Origin: Takakia lepidozioides
Lineage: Eukaryota > Streptophyta > Takakiopsida > Takakiales > Takakiaceae
Reading direction: 5' to 3'
NCBI GenBank assembly: GCA_030704615.1
Contig: CM060732.1
Coordinates: 72,087,053 to 72,151,052 of the forward strand
Length of the DNA: 64,000 nt
Shown piece by piece: positions 1 through 13,100 of this stretch. How positions within the stretch are numbered: the first letter of the stretch is position 1; each line of letters starts with the position of its first letter. The position numbers and the translations under genes are program-made. The notes beneath the pieces were generated by a model, which saw only the letters and a program-made list of their open reading frames with translations, was not told where the DNA came from and made no database searches.

Positions 1-1073
1 CTAGAGGCTAATGTCAGCAAATGTGCAGTGGTAGCATTCAACGACAGAGGAGAGGGAGGAAGTGATCTTAAGTGGCAGTGGGGTAGTCAAGAGATCCCGG
101 TCCTCCCTTCCTACACTTACCTGGGCGTTGAGTTCTCCTCCAATTGTAATTGGGATGCACATATCCAGAAAGTTGTTCAAACTGGCAAGGGCAAAGCTCT
201 GGGGCTCACTAAATTTTTCCACTGCAGAGGGGTCAACTCTGAGGTTAAGAAAACCATGCTTTGTCGCGTTATTAGACCTGCCTTGGAGTACGGATCTGCT
301 ATATGGGTTGATAACTCCAACCAGGCTAAGTCTCTAGAATCCATTCAAGTGGGGGTGCTTAAGGAGTGTATGTCAGCATGCTCCAAAACAGCCAATGTGG
401 CTGTTCGGGGTGAGTTTGGCATTCCGTCCTTAAGCTCCCGACGATATGAATTCAAGGTCAGATGGTGGGGTCAGCTGCAACATATGCCCAACACCAGATA
501 TCCTAAGTTAATCGACTCTATATCTTGGAAACAGGACCGCCCTGTCAAACAGGCTAAGTCCTGGCAGAAGAGAGTAGAAGAGATCCTCAAGGACCTGGAC
601 CTGGATCCGCAAGTCTTGACCCTGCTGGATAAATCTGACTTAGAGGCTGTAGTGTCCTCAGCCATGTCTGTTGCCATGAGATTGTCTGATGAAAATGAAG
701 TTAGGCAGAAAACTTCCCTGAACTTGTTTCCAGTCTGTGACATGGGGGAGGACATCTTGGATGACCTCAAGGGTCTACCCACTCTCCGCACTAGACTGAA
801 ATTTAAACTCAGGGCAGGAAGCCTACCTTTGAACAGCAAACAGAAGCAGAGAGGAAGGGAGAGTGCAATTGCCCGTTGTGTGACAGTATTCATTTTCTGA
901 TACACTGTCCGGGGTTCTCTCACCAAAGAGACGCTCTCTTCAAATCTATTAAGGGTATTGTGCCTGTACCCCTGTTTACCAACTTTGAAAGTCTCGAGGC
1001 TGAGCCAAAAGCCCAGGCCCTCCTGAGGCCTAGTTTTGGGCAAATCACACACAGCAGATTGATGCTTGTGTGA
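1..1073 (+). pseudogene. Non-LTR retrotransposon reverse transcriptase, C-terminal fragment (frameshifted)
   Basis: An open frame runs from the first base to 900. It resembles the part of a LINE-type polymerase after the catalytic palm: YTYLGVEF, then a conserved stretch with IRPALEYGSAIW and LESIQ. The RT active site itself lies outside the window. Around 840-865 the frame breaks. In the third frame the sequence continues with C-x-C-P-L-C followed by HFLIHCPGF, the zinc-binding tail usual at the end of such polymerases. One indel therefore separates polymerase and zinc tail. There is no poly(A) at the end. If ARM copy 1 once had all its exons, this fragment would lie in its intron 2. The family assignment is from motifs only, and the exact clade is not determined. 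Confidence 0.75.
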
Positions 1074-1412
1074 AGGGATTTCTAGAGGATATCTGGAAAA
1101 CCCGGATTAATTCTATATATGGAGGTAAGTCTTACTACCAACGTCAGCCCCTGACAGAGGTAGGTTCTGTCCCTTTTGTTCCCACTCAAACTGGGCGCGG
1201 GGTCAATGGCCACAAGGCTACGGCAAACAACGTCTTATGAGTACAATCTATCTCTCTCTCAATAACTTTTGCAGGTGATGAACATTGGATTTCAGAAATC
1301 TCCTTACTTCCAGAGATAGTCGTGTGCTCTCAAGCTCTTCTTCCAAAGAGAAGCTCGTTCCTACAGATACTTAGCTCAATCTTCTCAAGATGATTTTGTG
1401 AAAATGTGGCAG

Positions 1413-3566
1413 GTGTGGTTGACCGATTGGTGGAAATGCTAGCGTGGCACCAGAAGCATGAGATAAAAGTCAGGCTTTTTGCTGCCTGCATTGTGAATTG
1501 TTTGTCGGACTTCAGACGCAATTGTTCCCGAATCATGGCCGTGGCAGGGTCTTTGGAGAACATCGCTTCTCTTTTTCACTTTGAAGATGACGGTGGAGAC
1601 TTCCGACTTGTGATCACCCAGCAACACGGTCACACTCCTGTTCCACCTCCTTACAAACTGTGTCGTCTCTGTCCCCCTTCCCCACCCTTCTCTTTCTTGC
1701 TTTCCTCCTGTGGATTCCTTCCTTTCTTTCTCTTCACTCCGATGAATTAGTACAACAAAATCTGGTGTAGGTGTGCCAACGAAATTACATTCTGTTGAGT
1801 TTAGTCACTTAACTATCGAAGTGCGATTTCGAAATCGGCGCCTGTTTATGTATCTCATAGTATTTAGGAACCACTTGTTTTTCTCTTATCATGCCGCTTG
1901 TAGACATCCCTGTTTACATCAACGTCCCTCCGAAGAGATGAGAGTCGGATTACAATGTTGGTGGGGTGGAGCAGTTAAATATCTATAGCTTCTACGTAAC
2001 TGAACTAGTTTCCATATCATGCAGGCAGGATTATCACAGCGGAGGCCATAGAGCTCCGAACACACGGATTGGAAATACTGAAGAATCTAGCCAAGGACCA
2101 CACTAACTGTCTTAAGATAGGGGAGACCCGGGGCTTGCTGGCGACCCTGGTAGAGTTCATCGATGTGCGGGACCGTCAATTCCCAATCGATAGGGAGGAT
2201 CCGGAGCGACGAGCCACCAAGAGGTCGCTGCAGGTGCTGAGCCTGCTGGCACACACTGGCGGCGCGTCCGGCAAACGGCTTCGGCCCGCCATCGCCAACG
2301 TGGTGTCCGCCATCCCGCACCTCCGCGACATTTTGGTGTACCGTCGTGACCTGCCCGACCTGCCCCGCCTCGCCGTCGACGTCCTCACCAGCCTCGCCCT
2401 CGACTCCGACGCCCGCGAAATCATCGGCAGCACCGGCGGCGTCATCTCCAACCTTTTCTTACTCTTCGCCCGCAACCCGCTCTCTGGCGACCGCGCGGTC
2501 GCCACGCCACCCCTGCCCACGCCCGCCGTCGATAAATCGGAAGACGCAATCACCACGGTTAGCAAACTCCTCGCTAAACTGTCACTAAACTGTCACTAAT
2601 CTCTCATTAGTACCTCATCTTTGGCTTGGTGACTACATCCACAAGTTTGTTAATTAACGTTAATTATCCATGCAAATTTGACAATATGTTGGGCAGGAAG
2701 AAAAAGAGGCACAAGAGGTGGCAAGGAAGGCGGGCGAAGCTCTCACTCGGCTCATGCTTCGCAATCAGAAAAACTGTGGTCGCCTCCAAAGAGTGAAATT
2801 GGGTGGACCGCACAAGCCGCTATGCGTTCTTCTTAAGCTTTGGAAAACTGATCAAGGAGAGCTCGGAATATGCGCTGCTCAAATACTAAGGAGTATTTGT
2901 GCTTATTCTGGGGACGATGCAAACAAGAGGGTGGAGATTTTGGAGGCAAGCGAATGGTTGCTTAAGAGGTACAAATATCTTCCATACATTTTTTGACAAT
3001 TTGAAAGCCTTAACATTCAAACTACACTAGTAAAATGAAAGTAGCTCATTATTGAAAAATTATAAGCTGGCTATGTGAAATGCATCAATATTTATGCACA
3101 TCATCCAAAAGAAATGTTATTTGTAGTAACTTTATGGATCCAATATAGGGTTTTGACAACAAGAAATCGGGAGCAAGAAGCTGCTCTTGGAGTGGCGGCC
3201 AAAGCCATACTTTTGGTGAAGACAGAAGAAATGCAATCAAGATGGAACATAGACATGAATTTTCGGGTTGAGATCGTGAAGAAGCTTGTAAACTTATTGA
3301 AACATGTACCCACTAGCACCAAGTTACCACGTATCCGGCGTTATACTATTGAGTTGATTGAGGCACTCATGACCATTGATGAGGAATTCCGTGTGCTCTT
3401 CATCAATGAGCATTTAGGTGTTTGGCTTGATGAGGTCTTAGATACTATCTCGGATGTGGAAAATTATTGTCTGTTTTTGGGCGGTGCTGGCCTTATTCGT
3501 CATGCCGAAGATATGGAATCTCTTGTGCAAAAAGCTTTAGATAGTCTTAACAATGTCCAACAGTAA
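1413..3566 (+). CDS. ARM-repeat protein, copy 1 (exons 3-6; 5' end not in window)
   Basis: Four exons match exons 3-6 of the full gene at 10103-17073: 1413-1628, 2025-2557, 2697-2968 and 3149-3566. All introns are GT-AG and every intron phase equals that of copy 2. Exons 3 and 5 have the same lengths as in copy 2 (216 and 272). Exon 4 is 36 bases longer and exon 6 three bases shorter, so the frame stays open to TAA at 3564-3566. The protein is alpha-helical with ARM/HEAT-like character (for example LEILKNLAKDHTNCLKI and RRYTIELIEALMTIDEEF). The N-terminal membrane exons are absent here. They may lie left of the window, with the LINE fragment in intron 2, or be lost. Intron 4 is only 139 bases, without the transposons found in copy 2. 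Whether this copy is functional or an open truncated paralogue cannot be told. Confidence 0.8.
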
Positions 3567-4237
3567 TTACATTGACCCATATTTGATCAATATTTATCAT
3601 TTATGCACCGATGCGACACAATGCAAATCATATGTTTCTTTTTAATTGGATGTAATTTTTTGTTATTCACTCCGATGTGGATGATGTTATAAGGCAAATT
3701 TTAGTTATGGATGCTAGTATTCCAATTCTTAGATGAAGACGTTGTTGTGAATATTTTAAGTAATGCCTTGTTGCAACATCTCTTTGTTCCAATTAATGAG
3801 GTCTGCGTAAGTCCAAACTGCCTCGCCCAACCTCTTTTGGGAACTCATTCTCTAGATGACCATATTTGCAAGCAATTCATGAATCAAGTCTTTGAACTCT
3901 AAGGGCTCATAAGTCTTGCAACATCATTCCGGTGTTCCATAAGTTCTTGAGCTCATATATTCAGAGAGAGTTTTTAATTTCCTACTATCACATACATACA
4001 TACCATTTTAGTAGTCAATGTGGTAAAAAAGTATATAAAGCCAACAGTCGATTTCTCTAGCAAGCTGACTTATCTAATCAAGCACAAGTTTATGCTCTTG
4101 CAACAACGATCTCTAGTATGGAAATGACTTCTCCTGGAGAACAAAGTAAACATTGTACACAACACACTTCAACAACAAGCTTGCTGGTAGTAGGATCTTC
4201 AAGCTACGGCTCTGTTTGACAGGGCGAAGATCTTGTG
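3567..4237. other. Intergenic, no gene seen
   Basis: This is AT-rich 3' flank of ARM copy 1. Short chance frames only; no recognisable protein, repeat or RNA gene. Confidence 0.6.
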
Positions 4238-4701
4238 GTGGGAGTCGTGGGAAGTCTTGGGACTCATCACGGTCCAATGGGGCTGTGGTGGGTGGGTCAA
4301 GACTCACCGCGACTCATCACTGGGAATCGAGGGTCTTCGTGGTGGTTCGCCATAAAATAGCATGGTTGTTTGTGAAACCACCGCGGACAGTCACAGATAT
4401 AGGGAGTAGTAACCCCGAGAACGGTGCAAGCCCGTCGACGACCAAAAACTAGTGAGTAAGCGAGCGAGCCGGAAAACGACCAAGGAGTGGGGAGCTATTC
4501 CGGACTGCCATGTACCAAAGGGAATTTCCACTAGGCCTAAATTGGTGGAGGGTCTAGTGGGAGAGTAAAGGGGGACCGTTATGTCCCGGTAAGCAGCCGA
4601 AGCTCCAAGTTGGCCCGGCGGCCAGGTTGGGAGTTAGGCGCGCGCATCAAAGTGAGTAACTATGACTTGAAGGGGAACTTACTGAAGTGAGGTGCGCGAC
4701 A
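4238..4701 (-). mobile_element. Truncated solo LTR of the chromovirus family seen at 43.5-50.5 kb
   Basis: Read on the + strand, this stretch is the reverse complement of the first ~460 bases of the chromovirus LTR as written on +. It ends at 4701 with GCGACA, the complement of the LTR terminus TGTCGC. Shared blocks include the stretch before ACTAGTGAGTAAGCGAGCGA and the GTTATGTCCCGGTAAGCAGC block. About 260 bases of the other LTR end are missing, and no internal region or partner LTR adjoins. It is clearly more diverged than the two LTRs of the intact element, so it is an older insertion. Confidence 0.8.
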
Positions 4702-5689
4702 ACAACCTTCTTAAGGTTTTTTGTTTGGCAGGTGCGACTTACCGTGCTTGCAAGGTTGGCGGGAGAAGCCTTTTTGGCATGGAGGGCGACACCGAACTAT
4801 TCAAGAGTGTCCTCCTCCTTCTTGTGTTTGGCTCTACGTCTGGCACAAAGACTGAATAAATTCAAATCAGAAATGCTGAGGATACCGATGATAAGCAGAT
4901 CGACAACGACTTTTCATGTGAGGAAGTCGGCCATGGAATTGTCATTCCAGTTTGGGTGCTTGTTCAATTTTGCAGACATCAAATTTGCAGTAATAACTTT
5001 TATCATGTTGTGACTTGCAGGAACGACAACGATGGATCTTCAGGAGAAACCCCTATTTGTGCCGAGACTGTTTTCGACAGTCCCCTTTCCACTTTTGTGC
5101 TTCCTGTCTATGCCGAAGCAATGGCACTTCAAATGGCCGAGGTTCTATCCCCTGACTTCTTATTGCCTGATCGCAGGAGTAGCCATCGTAGATCCGGAGT
5201 TCTTAAATTCTTGGACTTGGATGCAGAGGACGCGGGGATACATTGTACTGACTCTCCATCCCACAAACCCGTCACACTCATGTCATATCCATTGTGCATT
5301 CATCTACTGTGTATTCATGCATCCTCCATTCAAGAATGTTTTCCATTATTCAACATCCATCCCACATTCATCCATCTGCTTGCATTGTTCCCACACATCC
5401 ATATATTTTTCATCCACTCTACATTCATCCATCCAGCATTTATCTATTGCTTTCAGGTGGGGATGACCACGTCCTTTTATTATTTCGTCCAACTTGTTTC
5501 CACGGTTGAGGGTGCTTTTCCGCGGAAATAGACTTTGCTTCTTACTTGGCGCACGTTGACGTGGTGTTGACGCTCGATGACGTGGAGTGAGCCCGGTGAC
5601 GCGGCATTCGCTCAAGGTGACGTGGTGTGAGCGCTGCTGCGCTCATGCCACCAGGCTCACGCCGAGGCATCCCTGATTTACTAGATCAG
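4702..5689. other. Intergenic; CATCC-rich stretch at about 5270-5445
   Basis: No protein recognised. From about 5270 to 5445 the + strand is rich in CATTCATCC/CATCCA words with irregular spacing, like a decayed minisatellite. From 5550 to 5640 there are several GACGTGG-type words. Confidence 0.5.
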
Positions 5690-7565
5690 CCAACCAACTC
5701 TGCTATAGAGTTAAATCAGCTGGGGGCCAAACTCATTTTGAAATTTGCACAAGGGCAAGGAAATGTACATTTCCGCATAGCTAATGGTGAAATAAAACAC
5801 GTCACAGATATTTTATACGTTCCTGGGTTGACTAAATTTGCTATTTGTCGGAGCTATCGCAGATATGGGCTGTTATGTTGATTTTCATTTCACATGAATG
5901 TTTCATATTGGATAAAAAGACTTCTAAGGTTTTAGCTAGAGGAGAGAGAAATGCCCCAAATGGTTTATGTCGTTTCAAAGGAGTAGAAGTGGACGTAAAC
6001 TCCTTGATGCTGGAAGGAGCAAACTTGATGGAATTGTCGCACAAACGTTTAGGCCATCTAAATTACCAGAGCATACATTTCTTGAGTAGCAAAGGCTTAG
6101 TTGAAGGGATGCCATTACTACCTGCCATAAACAAAGTATATGACAATTGTAGTCTCGAGAACCAACATGAGAACGATTCCCTCGGAGGAGTAATAATAGA
6201 GCTCGACAACCGCTTGAATTGATACATTCTGACCTATTTGGTCCATTACAAACTGCCTTGCTTGTAGGGACAATGTATTTTATGACCTTCAGTGACGACT
6301 ACAGTAGGAAAACCTGGGTTTAAAAAAAAAAACCAAGGATGAAGCTTTTGACAAGTTCAGACAGTTCAAGAGTCTTGTAGAGAATGAAATGACGTAGAAG
6401 AAAATCAAAACACTGCGCACAGACCAAGGAGGAGAATACATGTCAAAGGCTTTCAGCGAATTTTGCCACGACCATGGAATACAAAGCCAACTAACATAGG
6501 CAAGGATGCCACAACAAAATGGCGTTGCAGAACGCAAAAGGAGCGCATGATCTTGAGAGAGCACGAAGCATGTCATTTGAGAAGAACGTACCACCATTTC
6601 TTTGGACTGAGGCCATCAATATTTCTGCATATCTACTCAACAGATCTCCTACCAAGGCGAATCTTGAGATGACGTTGGAAGAAAGGTATAAAGGACGATA
6701 ACCCAACCTTGGACATTTCAGGGTTTTGGGATGTGTGGCATATATGCATGTCCCTAAGAAGGATATAGGAAAGCTAGATGCAAAATCCTCGAATTCGAAG
6801 TGCATCTTCATGGGGTATTAGAGCCAGACTAAAGCTGCCAACTATAGGTGTTATGATCCTCGTACGAGAAAAATTAAAATCGCCATATACTTCAATGAGT
6901 TCAATGCATGCATCTCAAATGTATATGATCAACTCTCGAATGGCCAAAAAATCAGCACCGTGGTTGAGTTTAGAGATGCAGCAGGTCAAGTGGAGACAAA
7001 TCCACGACAAACATCTACAAACCAACCCCCAGAATTGGAGAAGGCAGATCTGCCTCGACCTCATAACGAGCAGGCACTATGTCATGGCAGTCACCATACC
7101 GGAACCCATGACGGTTATTGAGGCATTGCAACATGAAAGATGGAAGCAGGCAATGCACCAAGAATATTAGAGTCAATTTATAAGAACGGTACATAGACCC
7201 TCGAGGACCTTCCTTCAAGTAAAAATCCCATATCCTCACAATGGATTTTTAAAACCAAACACAATGCCTCAGGAGAAGTAGAAAAGCTGAAATCCAGAAT
7301 TGTTGCGCAAGAGGATTCGAACAACGGGAAGGTTTGGATTGTGATGAAACGTTTTGCCCCTATGATAAAGTGGGGAACAATCAATACAATTGTAGCCTTG
7401 GAAGCTCAGAGAAAGTGGAACATCACTCATCTAGATGTGAAAACTGCATTATTAAATGGGGATTTGAATGAAGAGGTCTACATGTACCAGCCGAAGGGCT
7501 TGTGTCTGAAGGAAATGAGCACAAATTTGCATATTGAAGATTTATGGTTTGAAATAAGCTCCTAG
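5690..7565 (+). pseudogene. Ty1/Copia retrotransposon pol remnant
   Basis: A succession of frames spells a decayed Copia polyprotein. It starts with the protease-end/pre-integrase boundary (NGEIKHVTDILYVPGL). Next comes the GAG-pre-integrase motif (LSHKRLGHLNYQSI), then the integrase core (HSDLFGP, DDYSRKTWV, RTDQGGEY, QQNGVAERK). The N-terminal reverse transcriptase follows, with FKTKHNASGEVEKLKSRIVAQ-like sequence and HLDVKTALLNGDLNEEVYM. At least three frame changes and many stops interrupt it. It ends inside RT near 7565, before the catalytic aspartates. No gag and no LTR were identified on either side. Confidence 0.85.
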
Positions 7566-10102
7566 GGCTTGGTGTTCTACCTGTCCGGCCAAAAGTAGAT
7601 GAGAGGATCCACATTTAGTTTCTCCACACCCTTCCCATGGATTGTAGACAAAATAGAGCGTACGGCTGTGCTCTAGACGGTAGAATGGGGGGGTAAAGTT
7701 GGAGTTAGAACACTCATATCCATATTAATCACAAGCAATTAGTGAAGCTACTCCCCTATATACAGTTAAGGTGTTGCATGTTGTCCCTTGTCTGTCCAGC
7801 CAGGATGTTACTTTACCTATTTCTATGCTGAGCCAAGAGTCATCGATAATCTAGAATCTTAACGTGGCTCTCTCCTTGCGTTGATATCTAGCCAATAGTG
7901 TTGTATGTATACTTTGCTGGTTAGCCTTGTTATATAACCTGAGCCACTATGGCGGTATGATTGTATGTACATTTAAGCTTATAAAACTTTCACCTTCCTC
8001 GCCTTTCTCCGTAGGAAGCGCTGAAACCACAAAGCCAATAATTACCAATGCACACAACTCTATCTTACCGAAAGGCTGGTAGTTTACCCTCCGTATGGGT
8101 TGACCAAAATGCACCAAAATGCAGCATAGTATGTATGAAAGGAGTAAATAATTTCCAAAAACATCCTTTGTATTTCGAGTGGGCTTATTTCATGGAATAC
8201 AGTGCCACGTCGCTAGAGTGGCTTTATGGAGTGTAAGCTCCTCGCGCCCGTGTCTTACACTCCATAACGCTCCTCGCCAGCCTGGCAAGCCACTTTTCTT
8301 TAAAAAATTCTTTAAGCTGGGGAAGCAACCGGCCTCGCTCGTTGCTTCACTGGTTCTCGCCCCTGCCCCTCGGGCTCCGCCCTTGCGGCAAGGGGCTCAC
8401 ACCCGTCCTCTCGTGGGTTGCTCACCCTACATATTGTGGATGGCCTGCCAGGCCGGTGAAACAGAGCGTCCAGAACTTCGGCTCGAGCTACTTCAACTTG
8501 ATAAACCCTCTGCTATCCACTTCAGTTCAAACATGATTTTCTTTGTCAACATACAATTAGGCATAAACTATCCGGTTGTGCAACTATTTTCTGGTTCATG
8601 TTCACTGACGTGCACTAAGACAGTCAGCAAATGGAGGAAGCTTGTTGCCATTGTAAGTGGGTCCCTGGAATAGATCTACCTATAACCAATAAGTCCTCAG
8701 ATCTGTTGATCAGATGCGGAAGTTAACGTGAAAGGCAGTATATTATTTACTTAATACAGTACAATTCTGCCAAAACAATAAGATATAAATTGCAAGCAGC
8801 CCAAGATTCCTGGTTCATGTTTCAGCATTATTGTCACGAAATGAAGGAGCCTAGACATTGTGGATCGACGGGACGGAGGAGGGCATGGCCCGAGTGAATT
8901 GTGGTGTAAGGAACCTGATCACCATTACGATAGAGCTTTGCCACAATCTCGACCTTGTCTCATCAATCAAACAAAATGTCTCCTTTGGTGCCATCACCAA
9001 TTTAGTGACAAAAGCAAATTTCAATTTGTTCAGTAAGATTTGCATCGGTCCTGGAATCTTAACGCCTTTGATTTGGGTGGATCGCTCGTGGCCATAGTCG
9101 GTAGAGAAGCAGTTGACTAATTTCGGGTGCACCCCATGTACATGTTACCACCCTACTTCTTCGGATTCTACTTCGAATATCTCCACAGGAGAAGGTGAGT
9201 GAAGCGTTCGATCACACGGGTGGGGGTGAGATTGAATACGTGGCTCCGATAGGAATGCCATGTCAACTTGTATTATCGTTCGAGCATTCGCCACGTTGAC
9301 CGTCAGCCACACGCACACTAAAAGCGTGGCATAGAAGAGGCCAATAGCCCTCCATAGCCCGGCCGGGTAGTATGTATGCGATGGATGCTGCTTGAAAACT
9401 GTTTTGTCGAATGTTGCTTGTGGAGCTGCTCAATTCCTTCGGCCAAGACATGTGAGCGTGCATCTTCTCGTGCTCTCTTTGCTTGCTGGATACTGCAGGT
9501 TTGGAGATACTGCAGAAGAGCCAGCTGACTTGGTAGGTGTCCTAACTGCACGTGGGGCACTGTGCAATTCATAATCCTCCGATCTCCGCAGCCACCCTCC
9601 CATTCTTCTGAGGTGGCATTCCATGGGCTTAAGCAATCCCTGCAGACTGCTCTTATTTATTACTCGAGATCTCTGTCTCTCCTCCTCATATATGTGCTCG
9701 GTGTGAGATTGTGCAACGATCCGACTGGAGAACAACAACTCAACTTCCAGATCCAAACCTAACTCGTTCCTCCTTCCGAGGAGGAATTGCAGGTACTTTG
9801 AACTGCAGCAACTTGAAGATTGGCGAGCGGGCCGCAGATAGTCTGAGATACCATAGTACAGTACACCGAACAGCCCTGAGTGCAGAAGCAGAGGGCAGAG
9901 ACTGTACAGTACCTGGCGTATACTGACATCGTGTTTCAAACTTCATCCAGTAGTCTTAACACGACGGCAGAACCACAAGATTAAAATTTAGGTTCCATCG
10001 AGAGAGTGAGGAGATATAGTTCTAAAGAGTGTTGATTCGTGTAGGACAGAGATAGCTCAGAACTTGGCACTGATATCAATTCAGGCCTGAAAAACCGGAT
10101 CC
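7566..10102. other. Intergenic region upstream of ARM copy 2; nothing identified
   Basis: No protein family recognised. A GC-richer patch lies at about 8220-8470. The promoter and 5' UTR of the downstream ARM gene must lie near the right end. An in-frame TGA at 10088 precedes the chosen ATG, so the coding frame does not extend upstream. Confidence 0.5.
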
Positions 10103-13100
10103 ATGACTGGAAATATAGATCGTGAGGCACACAAGATGAAGAAGACGAAGGCTGTAGACGTCGCCAAAGTGGCGGAAGATGCAATGCGCGCCTCCAAGGA
10201 GCATCCGCAACGAGCAGAAATTCGCGTGGACATTCCTCTAGCTCAGGGCTTCAACAAAAGCGACCATTACAGCCGGGACATGACCAGCGACGATCCCTCC
10301 TACTCCATGGAAAAATCCCAGGTCCTCACCAAGTGTCGTGCAGAGGCAGCAAATGCGCCCGAGCAGCTCTTGACACTCTTTGCATGTCGTCTGGCCATCA
10401 TGGAGAAGGCTGCCAGCGGCGCGGGCAAACTGGCTTTCCTTTGGGCCACGGTTGTGCTGGTCGGAGGCTTCACCAGCGAAGCGGCCTTAGACTTCTGGCT
10501 TGTCACAATTCTGCTCATCACTGAGAGCACTCGCATCTTCGGCCGCAGCCACGAGCTGGAGTGGCAGCACGCCTCGCCGAGCTTCGACTGGACCTTGCGC
10601 GGCATCCGCAGGGCGGGGTCCGCGGTGGTGCACGCGGGCACGGAGGTGGTCCACAAAAGCGGGCACTTGGTGAAAACGGGCATCTCGGATCTCGTCAGCC
10701 AGACCAACTTCGGATCTCGTCGATCTCCGTCGTTCAGGGACGAGGTGACCTCCAGACCCGCGACGCCGATACCGACGTCGTCGCCGTCGTTCCTGCAGTC
10801 GTCGAAGAGCGAGAGCGAGAGAGGTTCCAAGAGCACGAAGCGCGTTCGAGCGGCGTCGGTGCAAGCGCCAGTCCGACGGACGTGGTCGGCGTCCGTCCTG
10901 CCGCTGCTGCCGTGGGTTCCCTTCCTGTCTGCCAAGGGCGTGGGCCAGTTGCTGTACGTCATGCAACTGCTCTCCGCCAGCGTTTCCGTTGGCATTTCCC
11001 TGTACCGTCTCTCCACACTTACCCTAAACAGTACTACCAAAACAACTCCAGACACCAAAACTCATAACAATTTTGAAAACAGTCTGAATGCGTTCTATGC
11101 TCTGGCTTTGCTGGAGGCTCTCATCTTCCTGATAGAAAGGGCCTACTGGGAGATCGAGCTAAATTGGAGAAACCTACTGCAAAGAGTGAAAGAGAAGGCG
11201 GAGCTGGAGGACGATGACATGGAGATTCTGCAGTCGTTCTTCTACGAGGTAATCTGAGCTTGCTTATCTTGTACTCAGTTTTGTTTGGGAAGCTAAAATG
11301 ATTAGTAAGTGCTTTATACTCTATCGAACAGCTCAACTTCTACTAGAGGTCAGAACTTCTGTAGGAACTGCACACTGCCACATTTGGAGTCTTCCAAAAG
11401 GGCGTACTGATTTGTATGTAGTTGGTCCTGAGTTGATCGCTCATTGTGGGATATTTGAGTGAACTCTCTCCACTAATTTTGCACTAGATCGGGTCGCCTT
11501 ATTTCTCAATATCGAATCTTCTCTGAAGAAGCGAGATCACTTATCACGACTAAGTTACTTGCCATCGATAGAGAAACTTAAATCATTGAATTGATTCGCT
11601 ACACAGTTTGCTAGACCAATTATGAGGTAAATAGACTATACGTGGTAATATCTAATACATGTGAGTGCTTGTCGGTACCCTTAGACTGCTCCGTTGTGGT
11701 CTCTTCATGACCTGAATCTCTGTTTGCAAGAAAACAACATTGTTATTTATGATTTTTCAGTTTTTGTCTTTGTTGGGGTGGCGGGTTTCATCAGGTCTAC
11801 TCCAGGAGTTTGAATGGGAGTGTCTTCGATGGGCTGGATATGGACCTTGTGACCTACGGCATGGGATTGTTGCAAGCGGAGGACGCTGACAAAGTAATGG
11901 GTGGTGCGAAGGTGCTGAGAGCATTTGCAGATCGTCTCGATTCCTCTGGCATGGACACTTTACGCCGCATTGGGAGTACTCCAGGTAATACAAGTTAGCA
12001 GGCGATGCGTGCACGGTAGAAGAAGAGAAAGAGAGAGTGTATGTGTGGGGGGCGAGACTGAATGTCGGAGCGTTGCTAGACGCCATTGACACCTCTCCCA
12101 TTCAGCTAAGATAGAAACCACCCGCAACTAAGAATGTCATGGTGATTTAATCTCAACTCTTTCCAGATAGTTGGATCTGCGCTATAAATTTTTTTGAACT
12201 AGTAGCTGCATGATATTGATGTTGCTAGTAAAACTGTCTAGCTCATAAAATTGACCAGTATCTGAATGAATTAGTTTGAAAGAATGTCTTATGCAATTGT
12301 ATAATTTTGTGTATATAAAATCTCTAAGACCGGGCTATGAAGGTAGCGCGCCTCCACGATTCTAACGTGAGACACTTCTAGTGCATGACGGTTTGATCCA
12401 TTGTCCAGGTAGCAATTTTCTCTAGCTGGACTGATCAACCCGAAACTTATCATTTAGAGCCGGTAAACATGAAGTCACCTCTCTCCCTCTCCGAGATTCT
12501 TGTGGATGTCATAATCTCTCTCTCTCTCAAGCCAACGTTCGCAGGGAACGGCATGAATGTGCATCTCTTTCGCGTTTTGCTGGTGCTGTACATGATTGGA
12601 TTTCATGAAATTATTTGACTTCCAGAGATAGGGCCATGCGTTCTCAAGTTCACCTTCTTTCAGCTCGTTAATACAGGTGCTTAGCTGAATCTTTTTGTGA
12701 AAATGTGACAGGCGTGATCGAACGATTGGTTGAAATGCTAGCATGGCACCAGAAGCATGAGATAAAAGTCCGGTTATTTGCTGCCTGCATTGTGAATTGT
12801 TTATCGGACTTCAGACGCAATTGTTCCCGAATTATGTCCGTGGCCGGGTCTTTGGAGAACGTCGCATCTCTTTTTCGCTTTGAAGATGACGTTGGAGACT
12901 TCCAGCTTGTGATCGCCCAGCAACAAGGTCACACTCCAGTTCCACCTCCTAACAAACTCTGTCGATCTCTGTCCCCCTTCCCCACCCTCCTCTTTCTTTC
13001 CTCATGTGGATGCCTTCCTTTCTCTCTCTTCACTTATAAAGTACCATTTCATTTCATTTCTCTCTTCACTGTAACCAAGTACAAAATTCCGGGGTAGGTG

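Noticed and set aside
10300-11058. Long minus-strand open frames opposite ARM exon 1
   Set aside because: Shadow frames of a GC-rich exon; the plus strand carries the conserved membrane and ARM features and spliced continuity.
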